Assembly: GCA_025357915.1 (NCBI GenBank)
Contig: JANYLH010000064.1
Location: forward strand, 1 to 64,000
Source of the DNA: Gammaproteobacteria bacterium
GTDB lineage: Bacteria > Pseudomonadota > Gammaproteobacteria > Steroidobacterales > Steroidobacteraceae
Direction: 5' to 3'
DNA: 64,000 bases
Below are positions 1 to 9,225 of the stretch, piece by piece; position 1 is the stretch's first letter, and the number at the start of each line of letters is the position of its first letter. The translations under genes were made by a program, and so were the position numbers. The notes beneath the pieces are model-generated. The model had not been told where the DNA came from. It did no database searches and worked only from the letters and a program-made list of their open reading frames with translations.

Positions 1-1850
1 GCCGTGTCGATGTGGATCTCGGGAGCGAGAGGCGCCTCGTAGGGACTGTCGATGCCGGTGAAGTTCTTCAGCCGGCCGGCGCGGGCCTTCTTGTAGAGAC
101 CCTTGACGTCGCGCGCCTCGGCGGCGGCCAGCGTCGTGTCGATGTGGATCTCGAAGAATTCCCCTGGCGTGATCATCTTCCGCACCATCTCGCGCTCGGC
201 GCGGAATGGCGAGATGAACGCCGTGATCACGATCAGCCCCGCATCGGTCATCATCTTCGCCACTTCACCGACGCGGCGGATGTTCTCGACCCGGTCGGCG
301 TCCGAGAACCCGAGGTCGCGATTCAGGCCATGGCGCACGTTGTCGCCGTCGAGCAGGAAACTGTGGCGATTCATCCGCACCAGCTGCTTCTCGACCAGGT
401 TGGCAATCGTCGACTTGCCGGCGCCCGAAAGGCCCGTGAACCACAGCACCGCCGGGCGCTGGTTCTTCAGCTTCGCGTGCACTGCGCGGGTGACATCGAG
501 TTGTTGCCAGTGGATATTGCCGGCGCGCCGCAGCGCGAAGTGCAGCATGCCGGCGGCGACCGTGGCGTTGCTGAGCTTGTCGATGAGAATAAACCCGCCC
601 AGGTCGCGGCTGTGCTCGTAGGGTTCGAACACGATGGGCTGGTCGGTCGACAGGTTGGCGACGCCGATGGCGTTGAGCTCGAGCGTGCGGGCCGCGAGGT
701 GTTCGAGCGTGTTGACGTTCACCTGGTATTTTGGCGCCTGGATCTGCACGGTGACCGTCTGCGCGCCGAGCTTGAGCCAGTAGGGGCGGCCGGGCAGCAT
801 TTCCTCGTCCGCCATCCACACGATCGTGGCTTCGAACTGATCGGCCGCCTCGGGCGGCTGATCGGCCTGCGCGATGACGCAGCCGCGCGAGCAGTCGATT
901 TCGTCCCTGAAACACAACGTCACCGACTGGCCGGCGACGGCTTCGGCGAGCTCGCCGTCCAGGGTGACGATGCGGCTGATCGTGGTGGTCTTGCCTGCGG
1001 GCAACACCCGTACGGCTTCGCCGGCGCGAATATGGCCGCCGCTGATCAGTCCGGCGTAGCCGCGGAAATCGAGGTTCGGGCGGTTGACCCACTGGACGCT
1101 CATGCGAAAGGGTCGTGCCCGGTCGGCATCGCCCTCGAGCGTCACGGTCTCCAGGTGTTCGATCAGCGTCGGGCCGCGATACCACGGAAGGTTGGCCGAG
1201 CGGCTGGCGATGTTGTCGCCGACCAGCCCGGAGATGGGCAGCGCGAGGACCTCCTCGATGCCGATGCTGGTCGCGAAGGCGCGGTAATCGCTGACGATGG
1301 CCTCGAACCGCGCCTGCCCATAGCCGATGAGATCCATCTTGTTGACGGCGAGCACGATGTTGCGGATGCCCAGCAGGTGCACCAGGTAGCTGTGCCGGCG
1401 CGTCTGCGTCAGGACGCCGAGCCGGGCGTCGACCAGTATCACCGCGAGCTCGGCGGTCGAGGCGCCCGTGACCATGTTGCGGGTGTATTGCTCATGGCCC
1501 GGCGTATCGGCGACGATGAACTTGCGCTTGTCGGTGGCGAAGAAGCGGTACGCGACATCGATGGTGATGCCCTGCTCGCGTTCGGCAGCCAGGCCATCGA
1601 CCAGCAGCGCAAAGTCGAGGTTCTGTCCCTGGGTGCCGATGCGCTTGCTGTCGGCCTCGAGCGCGGCGAGCTGGTCTTCGAAGATCATCTTCGAGTCGTA
1701 AAGGAGCCGCCCGATCAACGTCGACTTGCCGTCATCGACACTGCCGCAGGTGATGAAGCGCAGCAGCGACTTGTGCTGGTGCGCCTTGAGGTAGGCGTCG
1801 ATGTCCGTGGCCGCAAGCGCTGACGCCTGGTAACCGGCGCGGGAGCTCAA
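1..1850 (-). CDS. cysNC: CysNC: sulfate adenylyltransferase large subunit fused to APS kinase (C-terminus cut by window edge)
   Basis: The N-terminal part (about residues 20-440) is the GTPase subunit of ATP sulfurylase. It shows the P-loop [14 protein letters not shown], the DTPGHEQY switch and the NKMD guanine motif. A second P-loop, [15 protein letters not shown], begins the APS kinase domain (about residue 450 onward), which makes PAPS from APS. The reading frame is still open at base 1, so roughly the last 20-30 residues are missing. No ATG fits; the best start is TTG at 1850-1848, overlapping the cysD stop, which implies translational coupling. With CysD it activates sulfate in the cytoplasm. 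The fusion is common in proteobacteria. Confidence 0.93.
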   Translation of the reverse strand, partial: MSSRAGYQASALAATDIDAYLKAHQHKSLLRFITCGSVDDGKSTLIGRLLYDSKMIFEDQLAALEADSKRIGTQGQNLDFALLVDGLAAEREQGITIDVAYRFFATDKRKFIVADTPGHEQYTRNMVTGASTAELAVILVDARLGVLTQTRRHSYLVHLLGIRNIVLAVNKMDLIGYGQARFEAIVSDYRAFATSIGIEEVLALPISGLVGDNIASRSANLPWYRGPTLIEHLETVTLEGDADRARPFRMSVQWVNRPNLDFRGYAGLISGGHIRAGEAVRVLPAGKTTTISRIVTLDGELAEAVAGQSVTLCFRDEIDCSRGCVIAQADQPPEAADQFEATIVWMADEEMLPGRPYWLKLGAQTVTVQIQAPKYQVNVNTLEHLAARTLELNAIGVANLSTDQPIVFEPYEHSRDLGGFILIDKLSNATVAAGMLHFALRRAGNIHWQQLDVTRAVHAKLKNQRPAVLWFTGLSGAGKSTIANLVEKQLVRMNRHSFLLDGDNVRHGLNRDLGFSDADRVENIRRVGEVAKMMTDAGLIVITAFISPFRAEREMVRKMITPGEFFEIHIDTTLAAAEARDVKGLYKKARAGRLKNFTGIDSPYEAPLAPEIHIDT

Positions 1851-2743
1851 AAGTAGCCCTCCCGTTTCTTCTTCTCCATGCTCGCCGCCTGATCATGATC
1901 GATGGCGCGTCCCTGGCGCTCGGAAGTCGTGGTCAGCAGCATTTCCCGGATGATTTCCGGAAGCGTGGTGGCCGTGCTCTCGACCGCGCCGCTGAGCGGA
2001 TAACAGCCGAGCGTGCGGAAACGGATCGAGCGTGTGACCGGCTGCTCGCCCGCCGCGAGCGGAAAGCGTTCGTCGTCCACCATCAGCAGCAGGCCGTCGC
2101 GCTTCACCGTGGGGCGCGGCGCCGCAAAATACAGCGGCACGACGGGAATCTTCTCCAGGTGGATGTACTGCCATACGTCAAGCTCGGTCCAGTTGGAGAG
2201 CGGGAAGACCCGCAGGCTCTCGCCGCGTGCCTTGCGCGCGTTATAAAGGTGCCACAGCTCGGGCCGCTGGCGCTTGGGATCCCAACGGTGGTTCGCGGAA
2301 CGGAAGCTGAAGATGCGCTCCTTGGCGCGGCTGGCTTCCTCGTCGCGCCGCGCGCCGCCGAAGGCCGCATCGAACCCGTACTGGTCGAGCGCCTGCTTCA
2401 GGCCCTCGGTCTTCCACAGGTCCGTGTGCAGCGTGCCATGATCGAAAGGGTTGATGCCGCGCTGCTTCGCTTCCGGGTTCTGGTGCACGAGCAGCTGTAT
2501 GCCGGGGAGCGCTGCGACCTGCGCGCGCATGGCGTACATGTCGCGGAATTTCCAGGTGGTATCGATGTGCAGCAGCGGGAAGGGCGGTGGCGCGGGATAA
2601 AAAGCCTTGCGCGCCAGCTGCAGCAACACCGCCGAATCCTTGCCGATCGAATACAGCAGCACCGGCTTGTCGGCCTCGGCCACCACCTCGCGGAAAATAT
2701 GGATGCTTTCGGCTTCGAGCCGTTGCAGGTGCGTGAGTGGCAT
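1847..2743 (-). CDS. cysD: CysD: sulfate adenylyltransferase small subunit
   Basis: This 298-residue PP-loop ATP pyrophosphatase subunit forms APS from ATP and sulfate together with CysN. The start [20 protein letters not shown] and the ATP-binding [10 protein letters not shown] segment are typical, as is the [13 protein letters not shown] stretch. The ATG at 2743 overlaps the TAA of cysH (TAATG), so an open extension further upstream, which has no CysD similarity, was not used. The family's usual length is about 300. It is the middle gene of cysH-cysD-cysNC. Confidence 0.96.
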   Translation of the reverse strand: MPLTHLQRLEAESIHIFREVVAEADKPVLLYSIGKDSAVLLQLARKAFYPAPPPFPLLHIDTTWKFRDMYAMRAQVAALPGIQLLVHQNPEAKQRGINPFDHGTLHTDLWKTEGLKQALDQYGFDAAFGGARRDEEASRAKERIFSFRSANHRWDPKRQRPELWHLYNARKARGESLRVFPLSNWTELDVWQYIHLEKIPVVPLYFAAPRPTVKRDGLLLMVDDERFPLAAGEQPVTRSIRFRTLGCYPLSGAVESTATTLPEIIREMLLTTTSERQGRAIDHDQAASMEKKKREGYF

Positions 2744-3480
2744 TACAAATCGCTGATGGAACCCGGTAGTTGTCGAGGTTGCAGCCCGCATTCGCGCGAT
2801 TCGGGACTTTCCCACCACCAGCGGCCCGCCCGGCTGTCCTGGCCGGGCTCGATTGCGCGGCTGCAGGGGGCACAACCGATGCTGGGGTAGCCCGCATCGT
2901 GCAGCGGATTGTAGGGTAATTTTTCCGCGCGGATGTAATTCCAGATGTCGCCGTGGGTCCAGGGCAGGAGCGGATTGATCTTCTGCAACCGGTAGCGCGC
3001 GTCGAACTCGAGGGTTGGCGTGGCGGCGCGCTCGGCCGACTGTTCATGGCGCACCCCGGTCACCCAGGCGTGGTAGCCGAAAATCGCGCGCTGGAAGGGC
3101 TCGACCTTGCGGATGTGGCAGCAGGCGTGCCGTTGCGCGAGTCCCCGGTAAAAACCGTTCACGCCGTGATCCGCCACGTAGTTCTGGACGCGCTGCGCCT
3201 CCGGGAAGACCACGCGGATCCGGCGACCGTAGCGCCTTTCTATCCGCTCCAGCAGTTCCAGCGTCGCTTCCGGGAGCCGGCCGGTATCCACGGTAAAGAT
3301 GTCGATCTGCGGCGCATGCGCGAAGATCAGGTCCGTCAGCACCGCGGCCTCCGGGCCCAGGCTGCTCGCGTAGACCACCCGGCCATGCTCGCGCACCGCG
3401 CCCTGCAGCAGGCGGACGGATTCAGCCACTTTTCCGGCCAGTTCGGCGGCCGGAGCGGTCAGCACGGGTGCAATAGTCAT
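2743..3480 (-). CDS. cysH: CysH: adenylylsulfate reductase, [4Fe-4S] (APS reductase) type
   Basis: This reductase converts activated sulfate to sulfite with thioredoxin as electron donor. The paired-cysteine motifs CCHIRK and CAPCSRAI, followed by AGRWWWE, are those of the iron-sulfur APS reductase class, not of the E. coli-type PAPS reductase without a cluster. The C-terminal catalytic cysteine lies in RECGLQ, whereas ECGLH is the usual form. ATG at 3480 is preferred over an in-frame TTG at 3495. A possible -10 element TATAGT (3507-3502) sits just upstream and overlaps a -10-like TATAAC on the other strand. It is the first gene of the sulfate assimilation operon. Confidence 0.93.
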   Translation of the reverse strand: MTIAPVLTAPAAELAGKVAESVRLLQGAVREHGRVVYASSLGPEAAVLTDLIFAHAPQIDIFTVDTGRLPEATLELLERIERRYGRRIRVVFPEAQRVQNYVADHGVNGFYRGLAQRHACCHIRKVEPFQRAIFGYHAWVTGVRHEQSAERAATPTLEFDARYRLQKINPLLPWTHGDIWNYIRAEKLPYNPLHDAGYPSIGCAPCSRAIEPGQDSRAGRWWWESPESRECGLQPRQLPGSISDL

Positions 3481-3560
3481 GTAAGGATTGTCCAACGAAG
3501 AACTATAACAATGTTGGTATGAGCAGTAGGGTGCCGCCCGCGCAGCGTATTCTGCGCCCC

Positions 3561-4643
3561 ATGTTCCGGCCTCCCTCCCTCCCGACCCTGACCGCCGAGG
3601 GCGAGGGCTTCCTCACCCCTGAACCACGGCTCCACTACCTCGCCGGGCCGACTCCCGGGCCCGGGGAAACAGTGGCGATTGCGCCCGGACTCCACTGGCT
3701 GCGCATGCCGATGCCGCTCGACCTCAACCACATCAACCTCTGGCTGATCGAAGACGGCGACGGCTGCACGCTCATCGACACCGGTCTCGCGGCCACGATG
3801 TGCACGGCCGTGTGGGAAAGGCTCGAGGCCTCGTTCCTGCGCGAGCGGCCGCTGCGGCGGATTCTGCTCACGCATTTCCATCCCGATCACATTGGCTGCG
3901 CCGCCTGGCTACAGCGCCGCCACCAGGTTCCGGTGCGGATGGCCGCGCGCGCCCTGCCCGCCGCACGGTTCCTGATGGAAGATCCGACCCAGGCTGAGCG
4001 CGCGGCGATGGCCGCCTATTTCACGGCACACGGCATGGAGGCAGCGGACGCGTTTGTCGAGGAGCTGTGGTCGCTCCGTCCCGGCGCGCAGATCCGCGGC
4101 CTGCCGCGCATCGACGCGCCGCTGGCCGCGGGCGAGATCGTAACGGTCGGCGCCTGGCGTTTCGAAGTCATCGAGACCGACGGCCATGCGATCGCCCATC
4201 AGGGCTTCTACAGTCGCGAGCCGCAACTGCTGATCGCTGGCGACCAGCTGCTGCCGGCCATCTCGCCCAACATCTCCCTGTCGGCCGCCGATTGGGGCCA
4301 GGATCCGCTGGGCGATTACCTGCAATCGCTCGAGGTGCTGGGCCGGTTGCCGCAGGAGACGCTGGTCCTGCCATCGCACGGCCGGCCCTATCGCGGCCTG
4401 CACGCACGCGCCAGCGACCTGCGCGCGCACCACCAGGAGCATCTCGAACTGCTGCGCGGCCAGCTGGCCACGCCGCACAGCGCCTGCGCGCTGGTGCCGG
4501 TGATGTTCGGCCGGCAGCTCAAGGGCCTGCACCAGATGTTCGGGCTCTACGAATGCGTGGCTCACCTCGAGCACCTGGTGGGGCGAGGGGAAGCCGTGCG
4601 CGAATCCACGGCGCAGGGCGCTTACCGGTACCGGCGCGCCTGA
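3561..4643 (+). CDS. MBL-fold metallo-hydrolase
   Basis: A metallo-beta-lactamase fold protein of about 360 residues. The metal-binding motif HFHPDHIG is in the N-terminal half; further ligands are probably the D in IAGDQLL and the H in LPSHGRP. A C-terminal helical extension after about residue 270 resembles the winged-helix tail of hydrolases that act on thioesters or hydroperoxides. The substrate cannot be read from sequence. An alternative ATG at 3519 would add 14 residues. It was not chosen because a TATAAC -10-like element at 3504-3509 would leave almost no leader. It is divergent from cysH and followed by fatty-acid/CoA genes. Confidence 0.85.
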   Translation: MFRPPSLPTLTAEGEGFLTPEPRLHYLAGPTPGPGETVAIAPGLHWLRMPMPLDLNHINLWLIEDGDGCTLIDTGLAATMCTAVWERLEASFLRERPLRRILLTHFHPDHIGCAAWLQRRHQVPVRMAARALPAARFLMEDPTQAERAAMAAYFTAHGMEAADAFVEELWSLRPGAQIRGLPRIDAPLAAGEIVTVGAWRFEVIETDGHAIAHQGFYSREPQLLIAGDQLLPAISPNISLSAADWGQDPLGDYLQSLEVLGRLPQETLVLPSHGRPYRGLHARASDLRAHHQEHLELLRGQLATPHSACALVPVMFGRQLKGLHQMFGLYECVAHLEHLVGRGEAVRESTAQGAYRYRRA

Positions 4644-4698
4644 GGTCGCGCGCCGGGGCCTGTAGTACCATGCGGCCGAACCCGGGAGGAGCTGCACG

Positions 4699-5157
4699 GT
4701 GGCCGGACTGTATTTCGAAGAGTTTCACGTCGGACAGACTTTCAGGCACGCGCTGCGGCGCACTGTCACCGAAGCCGACAACGTGTTCTTCTCGGCGTTG
4801 ACGCACAACCCGGCGGCGCTCCATCTCGACGCGGAATACTGCCGCACGCAGACCGAATTCGGCCAGCGCATTGTCAACAGCGCGTTCACGCTGGGCCTGA
4901 TGGTGGGTATTTCGGTCGGCGATACGACGCTCGGCACGACGGTGGCGAACCTGGGCTGGGATGAAGTGCGCTTTCCCAAGCCCCTGTTCCACGGCGACAC
5001 CGTCAGCTGCGACACCGAAGTGCTGGAACTGCGCGACAGCAAATCACGGCCCGAAAACGGCATCGTCATCTTCGCGCACCGCGCCCTTAACCAGCACGGG
5101 GTGCTGGTGGCGAGCTGCAAGCGCTCGGCGCTGATGCTGCGGAAGCCGCGCGCGTGA
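4699..5157 (+). CDS. MaoC-family dehydratase (acyl-CoA hydratase-like)
   Basis: A 152-residue hot-dog-fold protein starting at GTG 4699 behind the strong Shine-Dalgarno GGGAGGAG. The N-terminal [13 protein letters not shown] and the hydratase-type segment around [19 protein letters not shown] match the MaoC group. The catalytic Asp/His pair of R-specific hydratases (D-x4-N-x2-H) is only approximate (T-HNPAALH). The family includes mesaconyl- and enoyl-CoA hydratases; the substrate is not assignable. Its stop overlaps the next gene by 4 bases, and the pairing with a CitE-like lyase suggests a hydratase-lyase step on a short branched CoA ester. Confidence 0.85.
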   Translation: MAGLYFEEFHVGQTFRHALRRTVTEADNVFFSALTHNPAALHLDAEYCRTQTEFGQRIVNSAFTLGLMVGISVGDTTLGTTVANLGWDEVRFPKPLFHGDTVSCDTEVLELRDSKSRPENGIVIFAHRALNQHGVLVASCKRSALMLRKPRA

Positions 5158-6035
5158 CTGCGCGCTCCTGGCTGTTCGTACCCGGCGACAGCGAGCGGAA
5201 ACTGGCGAAGGCGGAAAGCTGCGGGGCGGACGTCGTCATTCTCGATCTGGAGGATTCGGTTGCGCCGGAAGCGAAGGCCGCGGCGCGTGTCCGGGTCGGC
5301 GAGTTTCTCGCGGCGCATGCCAGAGGCAGGGCGACGCAGTACTGGGTGCGGATCAATCCGCTCGAGAGCGCGGCGGCGGCGGCCGATCTGGCCGCGGTCG
5401 CCGCCGGCCGGCCCGGTGGCATCGTGCAGCCCAAGACGCGTTCAGCCGCCGACGTGATCCGCCTCGGGCAGCACCTGGATGGCCTCGAGCGCCAGCACGG
5501 GCTGGCGGCGGGCGGCATCGCCATCCTGCCGATCGCGACCGAGACGCCCGCAGCGCTGTTTGCGATGGGCGGCTACGGGCAATGCGGCACGCGGCTCGCG
5601 GGCCTCACCTGGGGCGCGGAAGACCTCAGCGCTGCGCTCGGCGCCAGCGCCAACCAGGAGGCGGATGGCGCGTGGACCGCCCCGTACCAGCTGGCGCGCT
5701 CGCTGTGCCTGTTCGGCGCCGCGGCCGCGGGCGTCGCCGCCATCGACACGCTCCATATCAACTACCGTGACGAGGCGGGCCTGCGGGCCGCTTGCGCCGT
5801 CGCGCGGCGCGACGGATTCACGGGCAAGCTCGCGATCCATCCGGACCAGGTCGCAGTGATCAACGCCTGCTTCGTGCCCAGCGCCGCGGAGCTGGCGCAC
5901 GCGCAGCGCGTGGTGGCGCTGTTCGCCGCGCATCCTGGCTCCGCCGCGTTGTCGCTGGAGGGCCGCATGGTCGATCTTCCGCACCTGCGCCAGGCCGAGA
6001 AGACCCTGGCGCGCGCCGCTGGCGTGCAGGCCTGA
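5154..6035 (+). CDS. HpcH/HpaI (CitE-like) CoA ester lyase
   Basis: A 293-residue TIM-barrel lyase of the citrate-lyase beta / malyl-CoA lyase superfamily. [16 protein letters not shown] at the N-terminus, the metal-site region [10 protein letters not shown] and the later [13 protein letters not shown] are characteristic. It probably cleaves or condenses a 3-hydroxyacyl-CoA such as citramalyl- or malyl-CoA; which one is inference. The GTG start at 5154 overlaps the maoC stop, so the two genes are translationally coupled. The context suggests organic-acid or acyl-CoA breakdown, not citrate fermentation, because no CitF or CitD is present. Confidence 0.9.
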   Translation: MTARSWLFVPGDSERKLAKAESCGADVVILDLEDSVAPEAKAAARVRVGEFLAAHARGRATQYWVRINPLESAAAAADLAAVAAGRPGGIVQPKTRSAADVIRLGQHLDGLERQHGLAAGGIAILPIATETPAALFAMGGYGQCGTRLAGLTWGAEDLSAALGASANQEADGAWTAPYQLARSLCLFGAAAAGVAAIDTLHINYRDEAGLRAACAVARRDGFTGKLAIHPDQVAVINACFVPSAAELAHAQRVVALFAAHPGSAALSLEGRMVDLPHLRQAEKTLARAAGVQA

Positions 6036-6042
6036 ACCACGC

Positions 6043-7068
6043 ATGATGCCGGTCAATCGACGCATCGTGCTGGCCGTGCGGCCGGAAGGGTCGCCAGGCC
6101 CCGTAAATTTCCGGCGCGACGACCAGACGGTACCGGCGCTGGCCGACGGACAGTTCCTGGTGCGCAATCACTATCTGTCGATCGATCCAGCGCAACGTGG
6201 CTGGATCGCCACGGGTGCCAACTACGCCGACCCCGTGGCCATTGGTGGCGTCATGCGCGCGCTTGCCGTAGGCATCGTCACCGCCTCGCGCAGCGCCAGG
6301 TATGCCGTGGGCGAGTATCTCTACGGCTGGTTTGGCTGGCAGGATTACTGCGCGGCAGTTGAGCAGCTGGTCATCTCGCGTGTGCAGCCCGCACAGGGAC
6401 CGGTTAGCACTGGCCTCGGGCTGTTCGGCATTTCCGGCGTCTCGGCCTACCTGGCGCTGACCGAGCTGGGCCGGCCGCGCGCGGGCGAGACGGTGCTGGT
6501 GTCGACCGCGGCCGGCGCCGTCGGCAGCGTGGTAGGCCAGATCGCGCGGCGCCTGGGTTGCCGCGTTGTCGGGCTGTGCGGTAGCGATGAAAAAGTCCAG
6601 CAGTGTGTCGCGGAATTTGGCTACCACGCGGCGCTCAACTATCGCGCCGGCCTCGAACATGAGCGCCTGCAGGCGCTGTGTCCGCAGGGTGTCGATGTCT
6701 TTTTCGACAACACCTCGGGCGAGATCGCCGACGCGGTCTGGCCGTTCATGAACCTGCGGGGACGTATCGTGCAATGCGGCACCGCCGCCGTCGCGGGCTG
6801 GGACCCGCTGCCCACCGCACCCCGGCGCGAGCGCGCGGTGCTGACCAGGCGGCTGCGCCACGAGGGGTTCATCATCTTCGATCACCTCGAGCGCTTTCCC
6901 GCCGTGATCGCGCAGCTGGCGCGCTGGCACCAGGAAGGTGCGCTCGTGTTTCACGAAGATGTCGAACAGGGGCTGGAGCGCGCGCCCGCGGCGCTGGCCG
7001 CGATCTTCCGCGGTGAGAACCGCGGCAAGAAGATGATCCGCATCACCGACGGCGAGCGGGCACTGTAA
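6043..7068 (+). CDS. Zinc-independent NADP-dependent oxidoreductase (MDR superfamily, CurA-like)
   Basis: A 341-residue medium-chain reductase of the leukotriene B4 dehydrogenase / curcumin reductase group. The N-terminus runs RRIVLAVRPEGSP, and LSIDPAQRGWI matches the family signature (usually LSxDPYMRGRM). The nucleotide-binding AAGAVGSVVGQIAR is at about residue 160 and FFDNTSGEI lies in the cofactor domain. The catalytic zinc ligands of alcohol dehydrogenases are absent, as expected. It reduces enone or enal double bonds using NADPH. The gap to the CitE-like gene is 7 bases, so it is probably in the same operon. Confidence 0.9.
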   Translation: MMPVNRRIVLAVRPEGSPGPVNFRRDDQTVPALADGQFLVRNHYLSIDPAQRGWIATGANYADPVAIGGVMRALAVGIVTASRSARYAVGEYLYGWFGWQDYCAAVEQLVISRVQPAQGPVSTGLGLFGISGVSAYLALTELGRPRAGETVLVSTAAGAVGSVVGQIARRLGCRVVGLCGSDEKVQQCVAEFGYHAALNYRAGLEHERLQALCPQGVDVFFDNTSGEIADAVWPFMNLRGRIVQCGTAAVAGWDPLPTAPRRERAVLTRRLRHEGFIIFDHLERFPAVIAQLARWHQEGALVFHEDVEQGLERAPAALAAIFRGENRGKKMIRITDGERAL

Positions 7069-7103
7069 GCTGCGCGGCGTGCCGGCGCCGACTGGAGACT
7101 GCC

Positions 7104-7406
7104 ATGACCGATGAACCGCTGACGCCCCTGCCCTATGTCGATCGCCCCGAGCTCCAGGAGATCTACGCCGACCAGATCCGCCTGATCCATTTCGACGGTT
7201 ATACGGTGCGCCTCGAGTTCGCCGTGGTCCGTCCGCATCTGGCCGGCCCGGATCGCGCCGAGTCGGCGATCTATCCGGCCGCGCGCCTGACGCTCTCGCC
7301 GCACGCGGCAATCAGCCTGAAGGACCAGCTGGTGCAGCTGGTGGCCATGCTCGAACAGCAGGGCGTGCTCCGCCGCATCACGCCGGCGAGCACGGCCAGG
7401 CAGTAG
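7104..7406 (+). CDS. Small protein, DUF3467-like (uncertain)
   Basis: A 100-residue protein starting at ATG 7104 with a plausible GGAGACTGCC ribosome site. It has no signal peptide or membrane segment. The pattern EIYADQIRLIHFDGYTVRLEF followed by LTLSPHAAISLKDQLVQL resembles the two-strand plus helix layout of DUF3467 proteins, but the match is from memory of the fold pattern. No function is known. It lies between the MDR reductase and a glycosyltransferase on the same strand. Confidence 0.65.
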   Translation: MTDEPLTPLPYVDRPELQEIYADQIRLIHFDGYTVRLEFAVVRPHLAGPDRAESAIYPAARLTLSPHAAISLKDQLVQLVAMLEQQGVLRRITPASTARQ

Positions 7407-7423
7407 CGCTGCGCCGTTTCGCC

Positions 7424-8188
7424 ATGGACTCGCCCAGACTCGCGGCGTGCATCATCACGCACAACGAGGCGGACCGGATCGGCCCGTGCATCGAGGCGCT
7501 GAAGTTCTGCGACGAGATCATCGTGGTCGATTCGCACTCGGGTGATGCGACGCGCGAGATCGCCGCGCGGCTCGGAGCGCGCGTCATTGAGCGCGACTGG
7601 CCCGGGTACCGTTCACAGAAGCAGTTCGCCACCGACGCTGCGGGGTGCGACTGGGTGCTGTCGGTCGACGCCGACGAGCGCGTGACACCCGCGCTGCGCG
7701 CCGAGATCGAGGCGCTGCGCGGCGGCGGCTTCGCCGGCGCGCGCGGCTGGACGATTCCGCGCCTGACCGACTACTTCGGCCGCTTCCTCCGCCACGGCAA
7801 TGCCTGGCCCGATCGGCAGATACGCCTTTATGACCGGCGCGCGGCGCGCTGGATCGGCTACCAAGTACACGAGAAGATCGCCGTCGACGGCGCGGTCGGC
7901 GCGCTCGCCGCACCGCTCGAGCACCACGCCTACCGCAGTCTTGACGATCAGCTGGCGCGGCTCGATCGCTACGCCAGCCTGATGGCGGCGCAGATGCATG
8001 CCGCCGGACGCCGCGCCGGGCTGGCGCAGGTGCTGCTAAATCCGGCGTGGCGGCTGTTTCGCGGGCTTGTCATCAAGCGTGGCGTGCTCGACGGCTGGCG
8101 CGGCTGCATGTTCCACATCGCCGAAGCCGGGTACGTGCGACGCAAGTACCTGCGGCTGTGGGCGCTGACGCGAGGCCTGAAATCCTGA
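7424..8188 (+). CDS. Family 2 glycosyltransferase, WaaE/KdtX-like (LPS core)
   Basis: A 254-residue GT-A glycosyltransferase. The nucleotide-sugar site starts ACIITHNEADRI; the DxD-type motif is in VLSVDADERV. The region after residue 110 (FLRHGNAWPDRQIRLYDR) and the C-terminal block near IKRGVLDGWRG are typical of beta-1,4-glucosyltransferases that add to the inner core of lipopolysaccharide. It acts at the cytoplasmic face of the inner membrane. No other LPS gene is nearby, so the assignment depends only on the protein family. Confidence 0.85.
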   Translation: MDSPRLAACIITHNEADRIGPCIEALKFCDEIIVVDSHSGDATREIAARLGARVIERDWPGYRSQKQFATDAAGCDWVLSVDADERVTPALRAEIEALRGGGFAGARGWTIPRLTDYFGRFLRHGNAWPDRQIRLYDRRAARWIGYQVHEKIAVDGAVGALAAPLEHHAYRSLDDQLARLDRYASLMAAQMHAAGRRAGLAQVLLNPAWRLFRGLVIKRGVLDGWRGCMFHIAEAGYVRRKYLRLWALTRGLKS

Positions 8189-8202
8189 GGTGAGGTCACG
8201 GC

Positions 8203-9222
8203 ATGGCTAAGGCGAAACTCAAGGCAAAGGACCCGGGCAAGGCAAAGCGCAAGCCGGTGAATTCGCGCCGCCGCCTCAAGCCCGCGGCGAGCGAGCGGGG
8301 CCTCGCAGGCGCCGAAATCACGTTGCCGCGCGAGCGCGCGGACCTCGGCGGACTCGTGGCGCTGGTCGACGCCGCGGGTGGCGCCGTGATCGGCGCCTAC
8401 CGTGATCCACTGGGTGGCAAGGCCTTGCTGTTGGCCACCTTGCCGTTGAAGGCCGTGCAGCCGACGCCGTTCCAGCGCGACCTGTCGCCCACGCATACCA
8501 AACGGCTCGCGGAGAAGATTGATCAGGCGGGCGCCTTTCTCGACCCGCTGATCGTCGTGCGCGGCGAGGACGGGCAGTTGTGGACGCCGAACGGACGACA
8601 CCGGCTCGCGGCCGCCAAGGTGCTGGGGCTGAAGCAGATCACGGCGCTGATCTGCCCCGACGCGACGCTGGCCTACCGGATCCTCGCGCTCAATACCGAG
8701 AAGGCGCACAACCTCAAGGATCGGAGTCTCGAGGTGATCCGCATGGCACGCAACCTCGCCAGGCGCGAGAGCGGCGCGCGCGAGAGGCAGTACGCGCACC
8801 AGTTCGAAGCCGCGGAATTGCTGACGCTCGGGATCCTGTACGAGCAGAACCCGCGCTTCGCGGGCGGCGCCTACAGCTCGTTCCTGCGCAAGATCGACCG
8901 TTTCAGTGACCGCACAATCGGCGCGTCGTTGCGTGAACGCGACGGTTACGCGGCGCGCCTCCTCGCGATCGACACCGAGGTCAAGCGCATCGTCGCCGCG
9001 CTCGCGGCTCGCGGCTTCAAGTCGCCGTACCTGCGCAACTACGTGGTCGCCCGGATAAATCCTGTGCGGTTCATCAAACAGGCGCGCGGCGTGGCGAAAC
9101 CCGCGATGCCGATCGGCCAGGCACTCACGCGCATGACCGCCGCGGCCAGGGGCTTCAAGCTGGATTCGGTGTCGAGCGCGGACCTGGCTTGGGTGGCGGT
9201 GGGCGCTGGCGCGCAGGACTGA
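8203..9222 (+). CDS. Solitary ParB/Sulfiredoxin-fold domain protein
   Basis: A 339-residue protein with a very basic, Lys/Arg-rich N-terminus (residues 1-30) likely to bind nucleic acid. A ParB-like nuclease/CTPase-fold domain follows at about residues 85-160, with QPTPFQRDLS, IDQAGAFLDPLIV and NGRHRLAAAKVLG. Canonical ParB carries GERRxRA at the last position; here it is GRHRLAA. The C-terminal half is helical with no recognised domain. There is no parA partner or visible parS, so a chromosome-segregation role should not be assumed. Its stop is 3 bases from the convergent namZ stop. Confidence 0.75.
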   Translation: MAKAKLKAKDPGKAKRKPVNSRRRLKPAASERGLAGAEITLPRERADLGGLVALVDAAGGAVIGAYRDPLGGKALLLATLPLKAVQPTPFQRDLSPTHTKRLAEKIDQAGAFLDPLIVVRGEDGQLWTPNGRHRLAAAKVLGLKQITALICPDATLAYRILALNTEKAHNLKDRSLEVIRMARNLARRESGARERQYAHQFEAAELLTLGILYEQNPRFAGGAYSSFLRKIDRFSDRTIGASLRERDGYAARLLAIDTEVKRIVAALAARGFKSPYLRNYVVARINPVRFIKQARGVAKPAMPIGQALTRMTAAARGFKLDSVSSADLAWVAVGAGAQD

Positions 9223-9225
9223 CGC

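Noticed and set aside
12-1823. A 603-codon plus-strand frame
   Set aside because: It is the shadow of cysNC on the other strand, whose GTPase and kinase motifs are unmistakable.
3496-3560. A defined CysB- or sulfur-responsive operator upstream of cysH
   Set aside because: Only overlapping -10-like elements and a short AACAATGTT palindrome are visible; no -35 or known operator could be supported.
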